Shown here: piece after piece, positions 1 through 12,194 of the stretch
How the letters are laid out: each line of letters opens with the position of its first letter
Numbering within the stretch: position 1 is the first letter of the stretch
NCBI GenBank assembly: GCA_963693365.1
Contig: CAVNZM010000011.1
Coordinates: 7,812,001-7,876,000 of the forward strand
Direction of reading: 5' to 3'
Source of the DNA: Amoebidium appalachense
Taxonomy: Eukaryota > Ichthyosporea
DNA: 64,000 nt
Notes under the pieces: model-generated
Database searches by the model: none
What the model was told of the DNA's origin: nothing
What the model saw: the letters and a program-made list of their open reading frames with translations, nothing else
Translations under genes and position numbers: made by a program

Positions 1-962
1 ATGCCATGACTGGCCCAATAGTGGTACTGTAGCGACCGCCAGTGCTCAAACTGCCTGGGGCACTGCTGCTCCTTGCACACGTACAGGCGGCTAAGCTCGG
101 CCTTTGTTCTCCGCCTGCCCTTCATCTTCAGTCCCCTCACCAAATGGCTTGTGCTTGACTGACGCTCGGTTTGATGAGATGTCAGGGGCGGCAGTGGCGT
201 CACGGTGTGCGGAGGCTCGGTTTTCGCGCGTTTCAGACCGTTTGGGGCTGGGCTGTGGGGCGGAGCAGATGCTCTTGATGGTGCCAGCTGGGGTGAGGGC
301 ATGGGTGTGGGTGTGGGGAGTGTGGGTGTGTTGGTTGCCAATGGTGCGCTGGTGACGGCCAGCATGGGTGTATATGTAGGTAGTGCTGTGGGTGGTTGGG
401 TGGTGTAGGCTTGGGTGTTGACTGTTGCCACCAAAGCCAGCAGGTCAACCTCAAGGTCTTCAAAGCAAAAGTGGGTGGCTAGGTCGGGCATGGACTGCGT
501 GGCGCTAGTGGTTGGGCTGCACAGGGTGGTGGGCCCTGATTGGTGGCTGGGGGGTGGTGAGTCTAGGGGGCCAAGGATGGCCACCAGCTGCACGTCCAAT
601 AGAAGGTCGCTGCTGCAGTATGATGACGTCACACCGTATGTGGACAATGGGGGCGATAGCAGCATGGCCTGCAGGGGATCGACACTGCCAGGCGATATGT
701 GTTGGGGGGCAGGCGGGTAGGTGTAGGTGGGGTAGCTTGCAGATGGCGGTGTGGGGATGTACGGGTAGGTGGCTGGCTCCATCTTGAGGTGCAGGGGGAG
801 ATGTGCCTGTGCGGGGTAGGCGGGTGTGGCGGGCATGATCTGGTAGGTTCCATGGGTGTGCACGGGCGCTGTGGCCATGGCCTGCATGGGCCCATGGGCC
901 ATGGCGGTGGACATGTGAGGTGTGTGGGTCACCATGGAGGTGGTGACTGGCTGCTTGCACTG
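1..962 (-). CDS. C2H2 zinc-finger protein, partial (large exon, runs off left edge)
   Basis: One minus-strand frame is open without a stop from an AG acceptor (TTCCCTGCAG, ending at 963) to the window edge, about 320 codons. Its first ~290 residues are rich in Pro, Thr, Ser and Ala, typical of a disordered transcription-factor region, with a basic stretch (GLKRAKTEPP) and later KMKGRRRTKAEL. Close to the edge lies a classical zinc finger: Cys-X4-Cys-X12-His-X4-His at 77-6, read as YVCKEQQCP then HWRSLQYHYWASH. The finger binds zinc and normally contacts DNA, so a nuclear DNA-binding regulator is likely (inference). More fingers may lie beyond the edge. The frame has neither its own start nor its stop in the window, so the 5' exon(s), which should lie above 963, are not identified. 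The other two minus frames here are interrupted and carry no motif. Confidence 0.72.
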
Positions 963-3120
963 CTGCAGGGAAAGAGACCACCGTTAGTCCGGGAGGGACC
1001 AATGCATACTTTCAATTCGAGCTCACTATGACCCCTCCTCCCCTCCCCCCTTCCCCCCCCCCCTCCCCCCCCCCCCCCCCTCTCCCCCCTGACTCGGCAT
1101 CCCGGGCCCCATGGCCAAAAACAACAAACATTATTATCCCTTAAAGTAATTGACAGCCTCTTGCATTTGAAAGAGGCCAGGATGCTGATGCATGTGTGTA
1201 GCTCAGAGACTTGACCTTGTGGAGTGGGGAAGGTAAAAATACTGCGGGCAAGATGGCCCGGAATATTGATAGTGCCAAAAATTAGATAACCTCAAATAAG
1301 TACTATACGAAGTTTTGGTCATGTAGCCTTATTAAAAAAAAAAGAAAAAAAAAAGTTAAAAAAGTATGAATCCATGCAGCATTTTTACGGGCTACTCCCT
1401 AATGCATAGTTGTAGCAGGGGCTTGTTCGCTACTGCGCATGCCATGTTTCTGTTTTTTCCCGTGTATCCGCGTCTTCAAATCCTAGCTAGAGGTAGCGAG
1501 TTATGACAATGTCGGGCACACCACTTTGTAATCTCTCGCCACCACCATCACGCACCATAGCCAGCTAGCTAGGGCTTTTGCCTGTATGCAAGTATCAGTG
1601 CCAAAAACAACGCTCTCCTGTGCTACGTCAACACACCCCATTCACAGGCACCATGCGGCACTGCTCGCTGGGTTCAGCCTGTGGTTTCATGGTCAGGTTG
1701 AGGGCCCTATACATGTGTGCATGTGTGCACTTATAATTCTGCTAGTACGCTGTACGTTCCACAAGAAGTATTGCACGTGCACCGATTATTTTCGTGCATG
1801 CATTGCAGAGTAGACACATATTCATGCACCGTACGTGGGGCCGGATTATTGCAAAGAAACAAATTAATACTGCCATGGTAACACTTACAACTAGGCTAGG
1901 CGCTTTCTCTTTTTAATGTTTTTAGCGCCACTCTAGTGATCATGCAACCATTTCAGTTGCCTGGTGCACTAGGTGCCGTGTTTAGTAGTAACACCATGCA
2001 CCTACCTGGTCACTGCCGAAGCTCGCAGAAGAGCAGCCTTTAACCAGAGAACCCGTTTAGTGCCAAGTTTCAATTGTGACTTGATGAGACTTAGCGGCCA
2101 TTTAGTCCAAACGAACCATGGTTGTAGTTGCATACCTGCACCGTGGCAAACTGATAGCTTGAGGCTATCTTGGCCCACCTCATAACGAGGGGTTGGAATA
2201 TGGCGGCTCACGGCAAGAAGGCAAAGATCCCGCCATGACCTGTGGCCAAAAAAACGGGGCGTGGCTGGAGGGATCTGCTGCGGAATGAGGTTGCTCTGAG
2301 CTTAGCTTGGGGCACGCTTCCTCTATCCATCCTCACGTGTATTATGAGCCCACATGCGTGTGACGGTGTGACCCCGTGCTCGCTCTGATATTAAAGGTGG
2401 GTGTAGCGGTCAGTCACGCGGTAGTATTGCTGGAAGGGATGCACATGCTAGCCCAACATTAACAGCATACGTAGTGAATAGAGAAATAATATCGATGTAT
2501 TATGCGGATAACATGTCTGCAGGGCTTTACTTGAAGAGACCAGCGTGGTTTTGACGCGTGGGAGGACGTGCGTGACTGAGAGCTTTCCATATAGATCTGC
2601 TAAGGAATGTTTCCCAAGATGCAGCCAATCAAAGTGCAGCCGGCTCAGAAGATCTACGCATTCCGTTACAGTGTACCAATCAAATAATTTTAATGCGCTG
2701 ATTGGTGGATTCCATAGTTCCAGATCTAAGCCGGAGCTCCTCGAATGGAACCTCGACTGCCCAGCACCCACTAGAGGACCTTGTAAGAATCCTCCGTCAA
2801 CTATGGCGCCTCGTGTGATGGCGTTGGCAATCCCACCCCCCAAACACCAATTAGTTAGTCAGCCATCCGATAGTGTTGCGGGTATTTCGGTGATGGAAAG
2901 GTGCATTGGTAGCCGTGCACACGTGGAACACATTGTGATCAGCAGCGCGTGGACCCTTCATATTCTTGGCCGGTAACAAAGGTTTCAGCGTAGGTGTGAT
3001 GAAAACTGTGCTGGCAGCATGCATATGCTGCCTTGCTCTAACCGATACGGTGCATAATAATACACGAGCATGAGACGTGCACCCATACATTTACATGTGA
3101 AGGGCTACACGTGCACGTAC
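963..3120. other. Non-coding: putative intron/5' region of the zinc-finger gene and spacer
   Basis: No convincing coding exon was found. Directly upstream of the zinc-finger exon is a C/T-rich block (1027-1090), which is poly-G on the sense strand of that gene. Short A tracts occur near 1334-1355. CCAAT-like motifs (for example 2626 and 2676) are scattered. An upstream exon or the promoter of the zinc-finger gene should be here but I cannot place it. Confidence 0.4.
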
Positions 3121-3360
3121 GCAGCCACAACAGTTGGTTTGAGCCGGGGTCAAGATCAGTCCGTTGTTGCAGCCACAACAGTTGGTTTGAGCCGGGGTCA
3201 AGATCAGTCCGTTGTTGCAGCCACAACAGTTGGTTTGAGCCGGGGTCAAGATCAGTCCGTTGTTGCAGCCACAACAGTTGGTTTGAGCCGGGGTCAAGAT
3301 CAGTCCGTTGTTGCAGCCACAACAGTTGGTTTGAGCCGGGGTCAAGATCAGTCCGTTGTT
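3121..3360. repeat. Five perfect tandem copies of a 48-bp minisatellite
   Basis: The unit starts GCAGCCACAACAGTTGG and ends CAGTCCGTTGTT. Five identical copies sit head to tail, followed at 3361 by a broken sixth that begins GCAGCGAACC. The length is a multiple of three, so all six frames stay open, but none has coding signals. Confidence 0.95.
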
Positions 3361-3480
3361 GCAGCGAACCTTACTGAATGTCACCAGGCAATATGATGCC
3401 ATCGGACACATGAATTTGCACAGAACCGCCATGTCATGGGGGGTATCACATGACTGAAGTAAAGGGAAGTTTGATCTTCT

Positions 3481-3540
3481 TCTTCATCTTCCTTTTTTTT
3501 TTTTTTTTTTTTTTTTTTTGGTTGGTTGGTTGGGGGGGGA

Positions 3541-3580
<40 letters not shown>

Positions 3581-3860
3581 GAAAGAGGGGGAGGTGGGGT
3601 GGGGGGCATGAGGGACCGAGGGAACAAAGGGGAGGGGGGGAGGGGAGGGGGGAGCTCAACGAAGGGAGGTAAGCGGGGGAGGAGGGGGTGTACACTCCTA
3701 ACGAGAGGGGGGGAGGGGGGAAAGGGGGGGGGGGGGGGGGGGGGGGGGGGAAGGGACCCACCCACTCGTCTGTCTGGTAAGCCGCCGGGGGGTGGGGGCG
3801 GGGTGGGGGGGGGGGGGCGGGGGAGGGAGGGAGGAAGGAAGAGCCAAGGCCTCCTAGATA
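3481..3860. repeat. Poly-T followed by long impure poly-G tracts
   Basis: A ~30-nt T run (3491-3519) is followed by GGTTGGTTGG and a series of poly-G runs with sparse A, C and T to about 3860. The long proline/glycine reading frames across this block come from the homopolymers. Confidence 0.9.
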
Positions 3861-3909
3861 AACGGAGGCCTTGGGAAGAGCCCATCCGAGCGGATTCCAG
3901 CTGCTATTT

Positions 3910-5053
3910 TGATTACACACATTTACATTATCATCTAAACCTGTACCTATAGTTCCAGAATACAAATATCTTGGTGTTCCGGTTAATTCTGTTGGTGTTA
4001 TGTTTTCCCATATGGTCGAAAAGAGGGTAGAGTTGGCTCGTAAGCGGTTAGCTTTCTTCTCGACTAATATTTTTAAAGACACACCCCTCCATCCTTCTAT
4101 TAGACTTACATTTATTCGCACTTTTGTCTTCCCGGCATGTGAATATGGTTTACCCCTTCTCGCCGCTTGGATCAAGAAAGAGAGAACTAGAGCGCTTAAA
4201 CCCTTGGCAAATTTCCTTGAAGCAGAAGTTGCCTCCTTTCTATCTAACAACTGTTGTAAACCTGGGCCTGTAACGCTCTCGGTATATGGTCTGGTCCCAA
4301 TAGCTGTTAGAGTATCCCATCTCGCGCTGAAATTCAATAAGCACATAAGCTGCTAAAAGAAGTATTTGCCCTCCCACCCTCTCTTCTCTATCCGACCTGT
4401 CCCCTCCTCACCTCTCCCCTCTTTCCTTCCCTCTCTCTCTCCTTCTCCCCCAGGCACAAATGCAAATAAACCCCGCAAAAGTGTGCATGTGACTTTGGAC
4501 TGCCACTTACTTATTAAACATGTACACAATCACAAGATAATCATGCAATATAACAAATGGAAAAAGATACCACACGACACTAGACCCGATGAAAGCAGAC
4601 ACCTTGAAAAACTAAGCCTTATGTCTCGTTTTATATATAATGACCGCCTCAACCATATTGCCAAATATGGCACTCACAAATGTATAACACCTAAATACAT
4701 ATTACCTTCCTGTAGAACTGGTCTTTCTCTAGCTGATGGTATTATTGATCAACTACCACGCTTTTACTACGGTACACGTGCTATACAGTGTAGATCTAAT
4801 AAGTATAAGGTGGCATCGTTTGCATGCCCAAACAACACACACACACCAGTTTAAACGGTCATGTATCGCCAAATGTAGTTTGATAGACCACATAATACCG
4901 CAACACACACACGTCACATTCACAACAGACACTCAGAAAGATAGCCTACCTGTAAATTACAACATCCTTGATTTTATACTAAACACGTGTAAATACGACC
5001 TGTTTATTAGATGTATTGATTGGCTTGAGAAACACATCATTACAAAATTCTAA
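3910..5053 (+). pseudogene. Non-LTR retrotransposon remnant: RT thumb and C-terminal region
   Basis: About 3.91-4.35 kb encodes a reverse-transcriptase thumb-like segment. It has the motif EYKYLGVPV typical of non-LTR elements, then a helical Arg/Lys-rich stretch and RTFVFPACEYGLPLL, which matches the family pattern Y-K-x-F-x-R-P-x-x-x-Y-G. A stop follows, and homology-like sequence continues in a second frame (4.48-4.85 kb, with WKKIPHDTRPDESRH) and a third (4.86-5.05 kb, ending DWLEKHIITKF). The catalytic palm, with its A/xDD motif, is missing, so this is a 5'-truncated, frame-broken copy. A CA microsatellite follows directly and may derive from the element's 3' tail. The order of segments resembles the minus-strand copy at 47.7-49.4 kb, which suggests the same family. 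Confidence 0.75.
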
Positions 5054-5055
5054 CG

Positions 5056-5115
<60 letters not shown>
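5056..5115. repeat. (CA)n microsatellite
   Basis: About 30 uninterrupted CA units follow immediately after the last codon of the retrotransposon remnant. Confidence 0.97.
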
Positions 5116-5116
<1 letters not shown>

Positions 5117-5419
5117 CCAGCTGATACCGAGTGTCCCAGGGGAGCCCCCCCCCCCCCCTCCCCAAAGAAAAAAAAAGGGGAACCCCAACTAATTGACTTT
5201 TCTTAGTCTTTATGGTGTCTCGTAGAGAAAGTAGACACTTATATATAGTCATCACCCGACATCTATGTACGTGATCATGATATACGGCTGAGGGGATATT
5301 CCGAGCAAAAAAACCCCATACCTGAGACTGGCCTCTCTTTGCCTCGAGTAAACAGCGTAAACCCCCTATATCAAATATCACGATCATATTAATTATAGAA
5401 ATAATAATAATTTGGCAAT

Positions 5420-5641
5420 GTTCTCCCCCCCCCCCCCCCCCCCTTCCCCCCCGTCCCCCCACTCCCCCGGAGCCCCCATCCGTCCCTCCCCCCACTTCAG
5501 GGCTCACCACAGGACGCCGGCCTGCAGGGTTCCCTTCCGGAGGCATCGTCTTCTCCGGACGTCTCATTCTATGTTTCAGAGTGCTGGGCTTCAATATAAT
5601 ATTGTTGTTCACACGTCCCAAACATCATCCCCCCCCCCCCC

Positions 5642-5685
<44 letters not shown>

Positions 5686-5730
5686 CCCCCTCCCCCCCCC
5701 CCCCCCCCCCCCCCCCCCTCCCCCCCCCCC

Positions 5731-5770
<40 letters not shown>

Positions 5771-5800
5771 CCCCCCCCCCCCCCTCCCCACCCCCCGGTC
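5420..5800. repeat. Poly-C tracts, including ~165 bp of nearly pure C
   Basis: A shorter C tract at 5427-5450 is followed by a block at about 5629-5797 that is C except for isolated T residues. The sequence between is unremarkable. On the minus strand this is a very long poly-G able in principle to form G-quadruplexes. Long Pro and Gly reading frames here are artefacts of the tract. Confidence 0.93.
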
Positions 5801-5978
5801 TCACAAAGTGTTCGCTCTGCACCGAAAGACTTGCTGAGTTCCCTCAGGTTGCACGATCCTTTCTGACCCTTCCCCACCGCATGCATACATCATACACAAA
5901 AGCACTTTCAGATTGTTGCACACAGCCCGTGGCCTACTGGGGTCACCACATAGTGTTAGCATCCGTAAGAAGACAGTG

Positions 5979-5979
<1 letters not shown>

Positions 5980-6020
<41 letters not shown>
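5980..6020. repeat. (CA)n microsatellite
   Basis: About 19 CA units. No gene is recognised between the poly-C block and the inverted-repeat element at 6223. Confidence 0.95.
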
Positions 6021-6022
<2 letters not shown>

Positions 6023-6222
6023 GCAAGCTACACACATTAATGTACACTCACTGGCTGAATCGACTTGTAACAGCGCACAAGTATCACATTCAAAGTGTCT
6101 TCACTTGCTCACTGGCATCACATTATACATTACTATACAGGTAGCCAGGAGAATTACAGGGACACACACACAAGTTGCACACGCATTCATACACATGCTG
6201 TGACACCCTTGTACACCGTACG

Positions 6223-6573
6223 GGGCCCAGCCACATCGGCAGAGTCAGCTTGCCGCCGAACAGAATTATTCGGCGAAAAGCATAGAAATCCTGCAAAAGG
6301 CAGTTATTGTGCAAGGACTGAATTACTCGGAAAAAGCTAAACTATCCTGCTAAAAGCAGAATTATTCAAGAACAAATCTACTTAGAGAAAGCTGAGCCCT
6401 GCCGGGAGCAGAACGATCCTGCATTTTGCAAAACTTGAAAAAGATTCACCAAGCAAAAGCACATTCGTTCCTTTTGCAGAAAGCAGAACTATTCTGCTTT
6501 TGTAGACTATATTCTGCTTTGTGCAGGATAATGTTGCTCGGAGAAAGTTGACTCTGCCGATGTGGTTCGGCCC
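6223..6573. mobile_element. MITE-like element with terminal inverted repeats and TACG target duplication
   Basis: The left end GGGCCCAGCCACATCGGC and the reverse complement of the right end GGGCCGAACCACATCGGC match over about 28 bp (continuing AGAGTCAGCTT versus AGAGTCAACTT). Both ends are flanked by TACG (6219-6222 and 6574-6577), a plausible 4-bp target-site duplication. The 351-bp interior has no coding capacity. It holds several short repeats of the type GCAGAATTATTC, partly in inverted orientation. This fits a non-autonomous DNA transposon. I do not recognise the family. Confidence 0.75.
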
Positions 6574-6984
6574 TACGATACATACTCAAAACAGGAAGAC
6601 ACACAAACGTTCACGGACACACCTGCTACGAATGGGCTCAAAGCACGTGCACATGCGCTAGCACACACACATACTCCCCCCCCCCCCCCCCCCCCCCCCC
6701 TCCAATTTTTTCTGTCACACCCCATGTCCCCGTCCCTGGCTTCCCCCCTGCCCCAGCTGCCGCTGAGTCTCTCTTTTTCTCCACTCTTCGCGCCCCGCCT
6801 CGAGATCTCTCTGGCTTATACACTCACATGCACACATCACCACCAGCACACCTACAAGCACGCAGTGCCACGTACCTGACTCACAAGTCACAGAATACTC
6901 CTGCATATGCGCAAGCAAAGCCGACACATGCAGAGGCTATTCACGGTGTCACACCATGCGGCATACACCCTGTGCACACCGAGG

Positions 6985-7740
6985 TACACACACACACAAA
7001 CTGAGACATGTGCACACATGCCCATACATGTACACACACACACAAATTGAGACATATGCACACATGATGATACATGTACACACACACAAATTGAGACATA
7101 TGCACACATGCCCATACATGTACACACACACACAAACTGAGACATGTGCACACATGCCAATACATGTACACACACACAAACTGAGACATATGCACACATG
7201 CCCATACATGCACACACATTGGCAAACTGAGACATGTGCACACATGCCCATACATGTACACACACACACAAACTGAGACATATGCACACACGCCCATACA
7301 TGTACACACACACAAACTGAGACATATGCACACATGCCCATACATGCACACACATTGGCAAACTGAGACATATGCACACATGCCCATACATGTGTCACAC
7401 ACACACAAACTGAGACAAATGCACACATGCCCATACATGTACACACACACATTAATTGAGACATATGCACACATGCCCATACATGTACACACACACACAA
7501 ACTGAGACATATGCACACATGCCCATACATGTACACACACACAAACTGAGACATGTGCACACATGCCCATACATGTACACACACACACAAACTGAGACAT
7601 ATGCACACATGCCCATACATGTACACACACACAAACTGAGACATTTGCACACATGCCCATACATGTACACACACACACAAACTGAGGCATGTGCACACAT
7701 GCCCATACATGTACACACACACACAAACTGAGACATATGC
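6985..7740. repeat. CA-rich minisatellite, ~43-bp unit, about 17 copies
   Basis: Units read roughly ACACACAAACTGAGACATAT then GCACACATGCCCATACATGT. Units of 41-45 bp vary by CA-repeat length and point changes (for example TTGGCAAACTGAG at 7218 and 7354). The 300-codon Cys/Val/His frames on the minus strand result from this repeat and have no gene-like features. Confidence 0.93.
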
Positions 7741-8633
7741 AAGTTCAAACGTGCACATGCATGACACACTCACAAATACACACTGGCGTGACATGCACCA
7801 TGGTGGAATCCTGCGCATTTTAATAGTTGCATTTGTCTGAAAAGAGCACGACGTTGACACACGCACAGACACTCCCCTCTCCCTGTCACGCCCTCCCTCC
7901 CCCCGCCCCTCCCTCTGTTAGTTTGTATGGGTAAACGGAGAAGCAGAGTGCACAGATGGGTGTTATGATATACACAACACATAGACACACAGGAAAAACA
8001 CAACCGGAGAGGTGGAACGGTTTCTGAGACGACTTGAAATGTTTTCAACTGCTTAATATTTTTTTCAAGATGAAGTCCTTTTTATACGCAGAGATGTGGA
8101 GTCGACAAATGCTAAGCCATTCAAAAGAACGAAATCTAAGAGGGCAAATATGTCTGCTAAGCCAATCAAAAGGACGAAAACTATGAGGGTAAATAAATCG
8201 AAATACCTGTCGACACATAGAAGATAAATCGTAATCTTCTAATGAAAGCACGGAAACATTTACTAAAGCTAAATAAATGAAACCACATATATATCTATTA
8301 GTTCACATCATATATTTATACATGTTCCTAATATAAACACGTCTAAATATAAGTATTCCTAATAGCTGGAGAACATAGAGCAATTCTACGACGTGAGAAA
8401 AGAAGGAAAAGGAATGAGGATAGAAAGGAATGGAATGGGAAAGGAATCGAGTGGAATAAAGGAGGAATGTACCTTTCTATATTTGGGGAAATTAAACGAG
8501 ATCTGATTGGACAACTATCTGACACGTATCCATGTGTAGATGACACCCCCCCCCCCCCCCCCCCACACACACACACGCAAACCGATGTGCACACACAAAC
8601 ACGCACACACACAGACACCGATGCACACACATA

Positions 8634-8698
<65 letters not shown>

Positions 8699-8760
8699 AC
8701 GCACACGCACACGCACACACGCACACACCCACACCTACCACCCACACCCACCCACCCACC

Positions 8761-8841
<81 letters not shown>

Positions 8842-9097
8842 ATACTGCCGGAGGGACTGTGTGGTGAGCATACACACCTGCAAATTGATACATGAACATA
8901 ACACACACACATTGCTACCCAAGAAATTTTGAAACACGCAAACACAGTGACGATAACGTTGCACTCATTGAAATTTGAAAGACTGTTTGCAGTGACATAC
9001 GTTGTACGGCTGGGGGCAAGAGGCAAGAGGGAAGGAGAGGGTCTTTTTTGTTCTTGTTGTTGTGGTTGCTTGGTCACCGGGTGGTGGTGGTTGGTAT

Positions 9098-9129
<32 letters not shown>

Positions 9130-9159
9130 AGGGGGGAGGGAGGGCAGGCAGTGGTGGTT

Positions 9160-9190
<31 letters not shown>

Positions 9191-9294
9191 TCCCCCCCCC
9201 CCCCCCCCACAGCGGGTCCCAGCACCCCCTCGAGCGGGTTCGTTTCCTTCCCCTGTGGAAGTACCCAGACGGGACTTCCAGAAGTTTTACTGCT

Positions 9295-9334
<40 letters not shown>

Positions 9335-10067
9335 CGGCCCCGCCCGCCCGCCCCGCCCAATAATTTTCAAATTCACTTGAATCCCTCATTATTAGGGGTT
9401 AGGGAGCACTCAGCGGCTAGTTAGTGTAGCACAATCATTAGTAGATACACAAATCCCAAATATAGCTTTTCTTTTTCTTTTCTTTTTTCTTTTGTAAGTG
9501 GTATTGGTGGTAATAATGGTATTGGTGGTGATGGTGGTTGGGGGATTTGTTGGTGCAGGCCGGGGCTCAACAAGTGACAGGATGAGACCTTCTGCATGGC
9601 GGTTGCTTTGAGCCAGACCACACTAGCGTCAATTGCACAAACATGGTTTGTACCACCTGTGGCCTGTGGATACTATATATGATCTGCTTGCGTCAGAATA
9701 CTTCATGGTGGCTCACGCGCCAGCACGTGGCAGCCTGTTTCGACCTTGAGGCGGGCAGGCGGGCGGGTGGGCGGGCCCCGCCGGGGGGGGGGGGGGGGGG
9801 GGGGAGGAGAGAGGAGAGGGGGGCGGGAGGGGGGGGGATACGGCTGTACGGGCCAGAGAAGGAAAAGGGGTAGATGTTTGTCACGTGCAACAAAGGTCGA
9901 TGGGTGGGTGCTTGTCATCAAACCCCATGGCCCAAACTGTATGGCAAGCACCCGCTTATGCATGCCCACGGTCGGTTGCATGTGGAGGCCCAGGCAAACA
10001 TCTATGCCAGCCAAGCCATGGCCAGCACGGTGGCAAATGCTCCCCGTTGGCAATCAAACCTACACAA
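7741..10067. other. Non-coding spacer with microsatellites and paired G/C tracts
   Basis: No gene is recognised. A 45-bp imperfect direct repeat (GCTAAGCCATTCAAAAG and GCTAAGCCAATCAAAAG) lies at 8111-8200. CA-rich blocks lie at 8562-8715 and 8771-8838. A poly-G run at about 9100-9128 is followed by poly-C at 9161-9208, which could pair as a hairpin, and another poly-C lies at 9298-9333. A further G block lies at 9783-9838. The open frames here come from these low-complexity tracts. Confidence 0.8.
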
Positions 10068-10073
10068 TTTATT
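10068..10073 (-). terminator. Possible polyadenylation signal of the RasGEF gene
   Basis: TTTATT on the plus strand is AATAAA on the minus strand, about 200 nt downstream of the RasGEF stop codon. Confidence 0.4.
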
Positions 10074-10274
10074 TGGCAGGTTGGTCTTGTTTCCTTGCCT
10101 GGCTGCCCAACTCAAACTTTGGCAGCCAGTTTACGTCTGTGGCGCTGCCAACAAAGCTATTACTTCTTTAAGACAATGTAGTGCATGTTTTACGGCAGGC
10201 AAGAAACAGTTTTTTGTGGGTGTTGCATCACTACACGTTCCGGATGTGGTTCTGCATTGCCACATGGAGCCATG

Positions 10275-12152
10275 CTACTGGTCGTCGTCTGCGGCCGTGG
10301 CCTCGAGGTCTGGGCTGATGGTGCTGGGCATGGCAGCCACCTGGTAGATCTGGGCCAGCAGGCGGATGCACTTGATCTTGGCCTTGCCCTTGCCCAGCGT
10401 GCTGAACGACTTCTTGCTGTTGGCCGTGGCCCACACAGAGGCCACCACCCCCTCCAGCTGCAGCCTGTTCATGCACGCAGGCAGGTCCCTGTCCATCACT
10501 TCTATCTCCCTCAGCTCAGGCAGGGCCCCTAGTAGCTCGTCCAGCTCAGCCCTCTGCAGCCCCACAGCTGGGTCCTTTGCAAACCGCTGCAGCAGGCCTC
10601 CAGCCAGCTTTTCAACCTCTGCAGCCGTGGTTGGGTCCAGGCCCCTCCTCCTGTCATCCCTCTTGCTGTCCCTACTGGCCTTGGGGCTGGACTTAGGGCT
10701 GGGCCTATCTTGCTGCTGCATGGCCCTGGGCTCCATGTCCCTGCTGATGCGGTACAGGTCGTCGTCCTTGACGTCCAGGGCCAGCAGATGCACAAGCTGG
10801 GCCATGAGGGCCGGTTGGGGCAGGAAGGAGGGCACGATCTCCTGGCAGCGCTGGATCTCCAGGGCATTGTCGGCCAGCATGGCCATCTTGACAAAGTTGA
10901 CCATGCCCCCGCCCTGTGTCCACGTGGGCTGCCCGTCCTCCGTGTGGATCAGGTCCCGCAGGTACAGCCCGATGTAGGGGATGCAGAACCCGTTGCGCTC
11001 GCTCTGTGCCCGGCGGTAGTTTGCGTAGTTGTGGAAGGGCGACGTGAAGGCCTTGAGTTCGTCCAGGGCTGCCTGCTTCTTGTCGCTCAGCTCGTCAAAG
11101 GTGCGCTTCATGCGCTCCACGGCCGTGTGCTGCAGCGCCCCGTCTATGGCCATCATCGTGTTGAAGTTGTACATGTCCTGTACACCCTGTCAGTGCCCTT
11201 GCCCCCCCATGTAACACATGCCATCCAGACAACAGACACCACATTAACCAAGCAGCCCCAAGCCGTGCTCAAAGTTGGGACCTTGCCACTGCCACCCCCC
11301 GGGCACCACCTGCTACTTTATAAGCACAAACCAACACACTGGCAGGCACCCACCTTCAAGATGCAGGCCAGCTGGCGGAACCTGTCGATGGTGCGGGCCC
11401 TCTTCTCTGGGGTGTCCTGTGTGATGACTGTGTGCACGACCCACGTGCTGACGCTGTTGAAGTGGCTGATCATGCGCAGCACGGGGCATGCAGGGTCCTG
11501 GTCGACCCAGCGCTTGGCCTTGAGGTCTCTCATCTGGATGGCGTGGAAGCAGTCAAACTCCATCAGGGTCAGCTGCTCGGCCAGGCCGTCCAGGGGCAGG
11601 CTGTCAAAGTCCCCCCTGTACTCCCTCTGCCTGCTGGCCGGTGCACCTCTGGCCAGCAGCTTGTCCCTTCTGTCCCGCTGGTACTGCAGCAGCTTGTCAA
11701 AGGTGGTGCGCAGCATGTCGGCCATGTGCGCCTGCTCCTTGTCCAGCAGGGCATACAGCCCGTCCAGGCGCTGGCGCATGTCTGGGGCCACCATGTCCTG
11801 CAGGGTGGGGTCCAGCCAGTGGGGCACCAGGAAGTCCTGCATCTGTTTCTGCATCCAGAACCGCAGCCCCTTGCACACGGCCCCCTTGATCCGCTCCGCA
11901 TCCTGCCCCTCAAAGCCTTGAGTTCCATGCCCCCATGCCTCATCCTTTGCCCGGTGTGCGCCTACCTCTGCCTCCCTTTCCGGGCAGACCAGCCTACAGC
12001 ATGTACCCCCTCCCCCCTCCAGCATAGGGTTCATCTGACTGTTGCATCCCCAGCAAAAATGGCAGCCTACCGCAACAACCAAATACACCAGAAGACCCAT
12101 GCCACTGAATTCTACATCCCCTTTTGTGTGCAACTCAACTCTTGTGCAAACC

Positions 12153-12194
<42 letters not shown>

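Noticed and set aside
505-1002. Minus-strand 165-codon open frame overlapping the zinc-finger exon
   Set aside because: Frame-shifted shadow; the frame with the C2H2 finger and a splice acceptor is the supported one.
3121-3360. Possible CRISPR array
   Set aside because: The units are fully identical with no variable spacers, and the genome is eukaryotic.
6888-7872. Long minus-strand frames rich in Cys, Val and His
   Set aside because: They translate the ~43-bp CA-rich minisatellite in three frames; periodicity follows the repeat and there is no gene-like boundary.
8343-9389. 348-codon minus-strand frame
   Set aside because: Composed of poly-G/poly-C and CA repeats; no domain and no codon structure.
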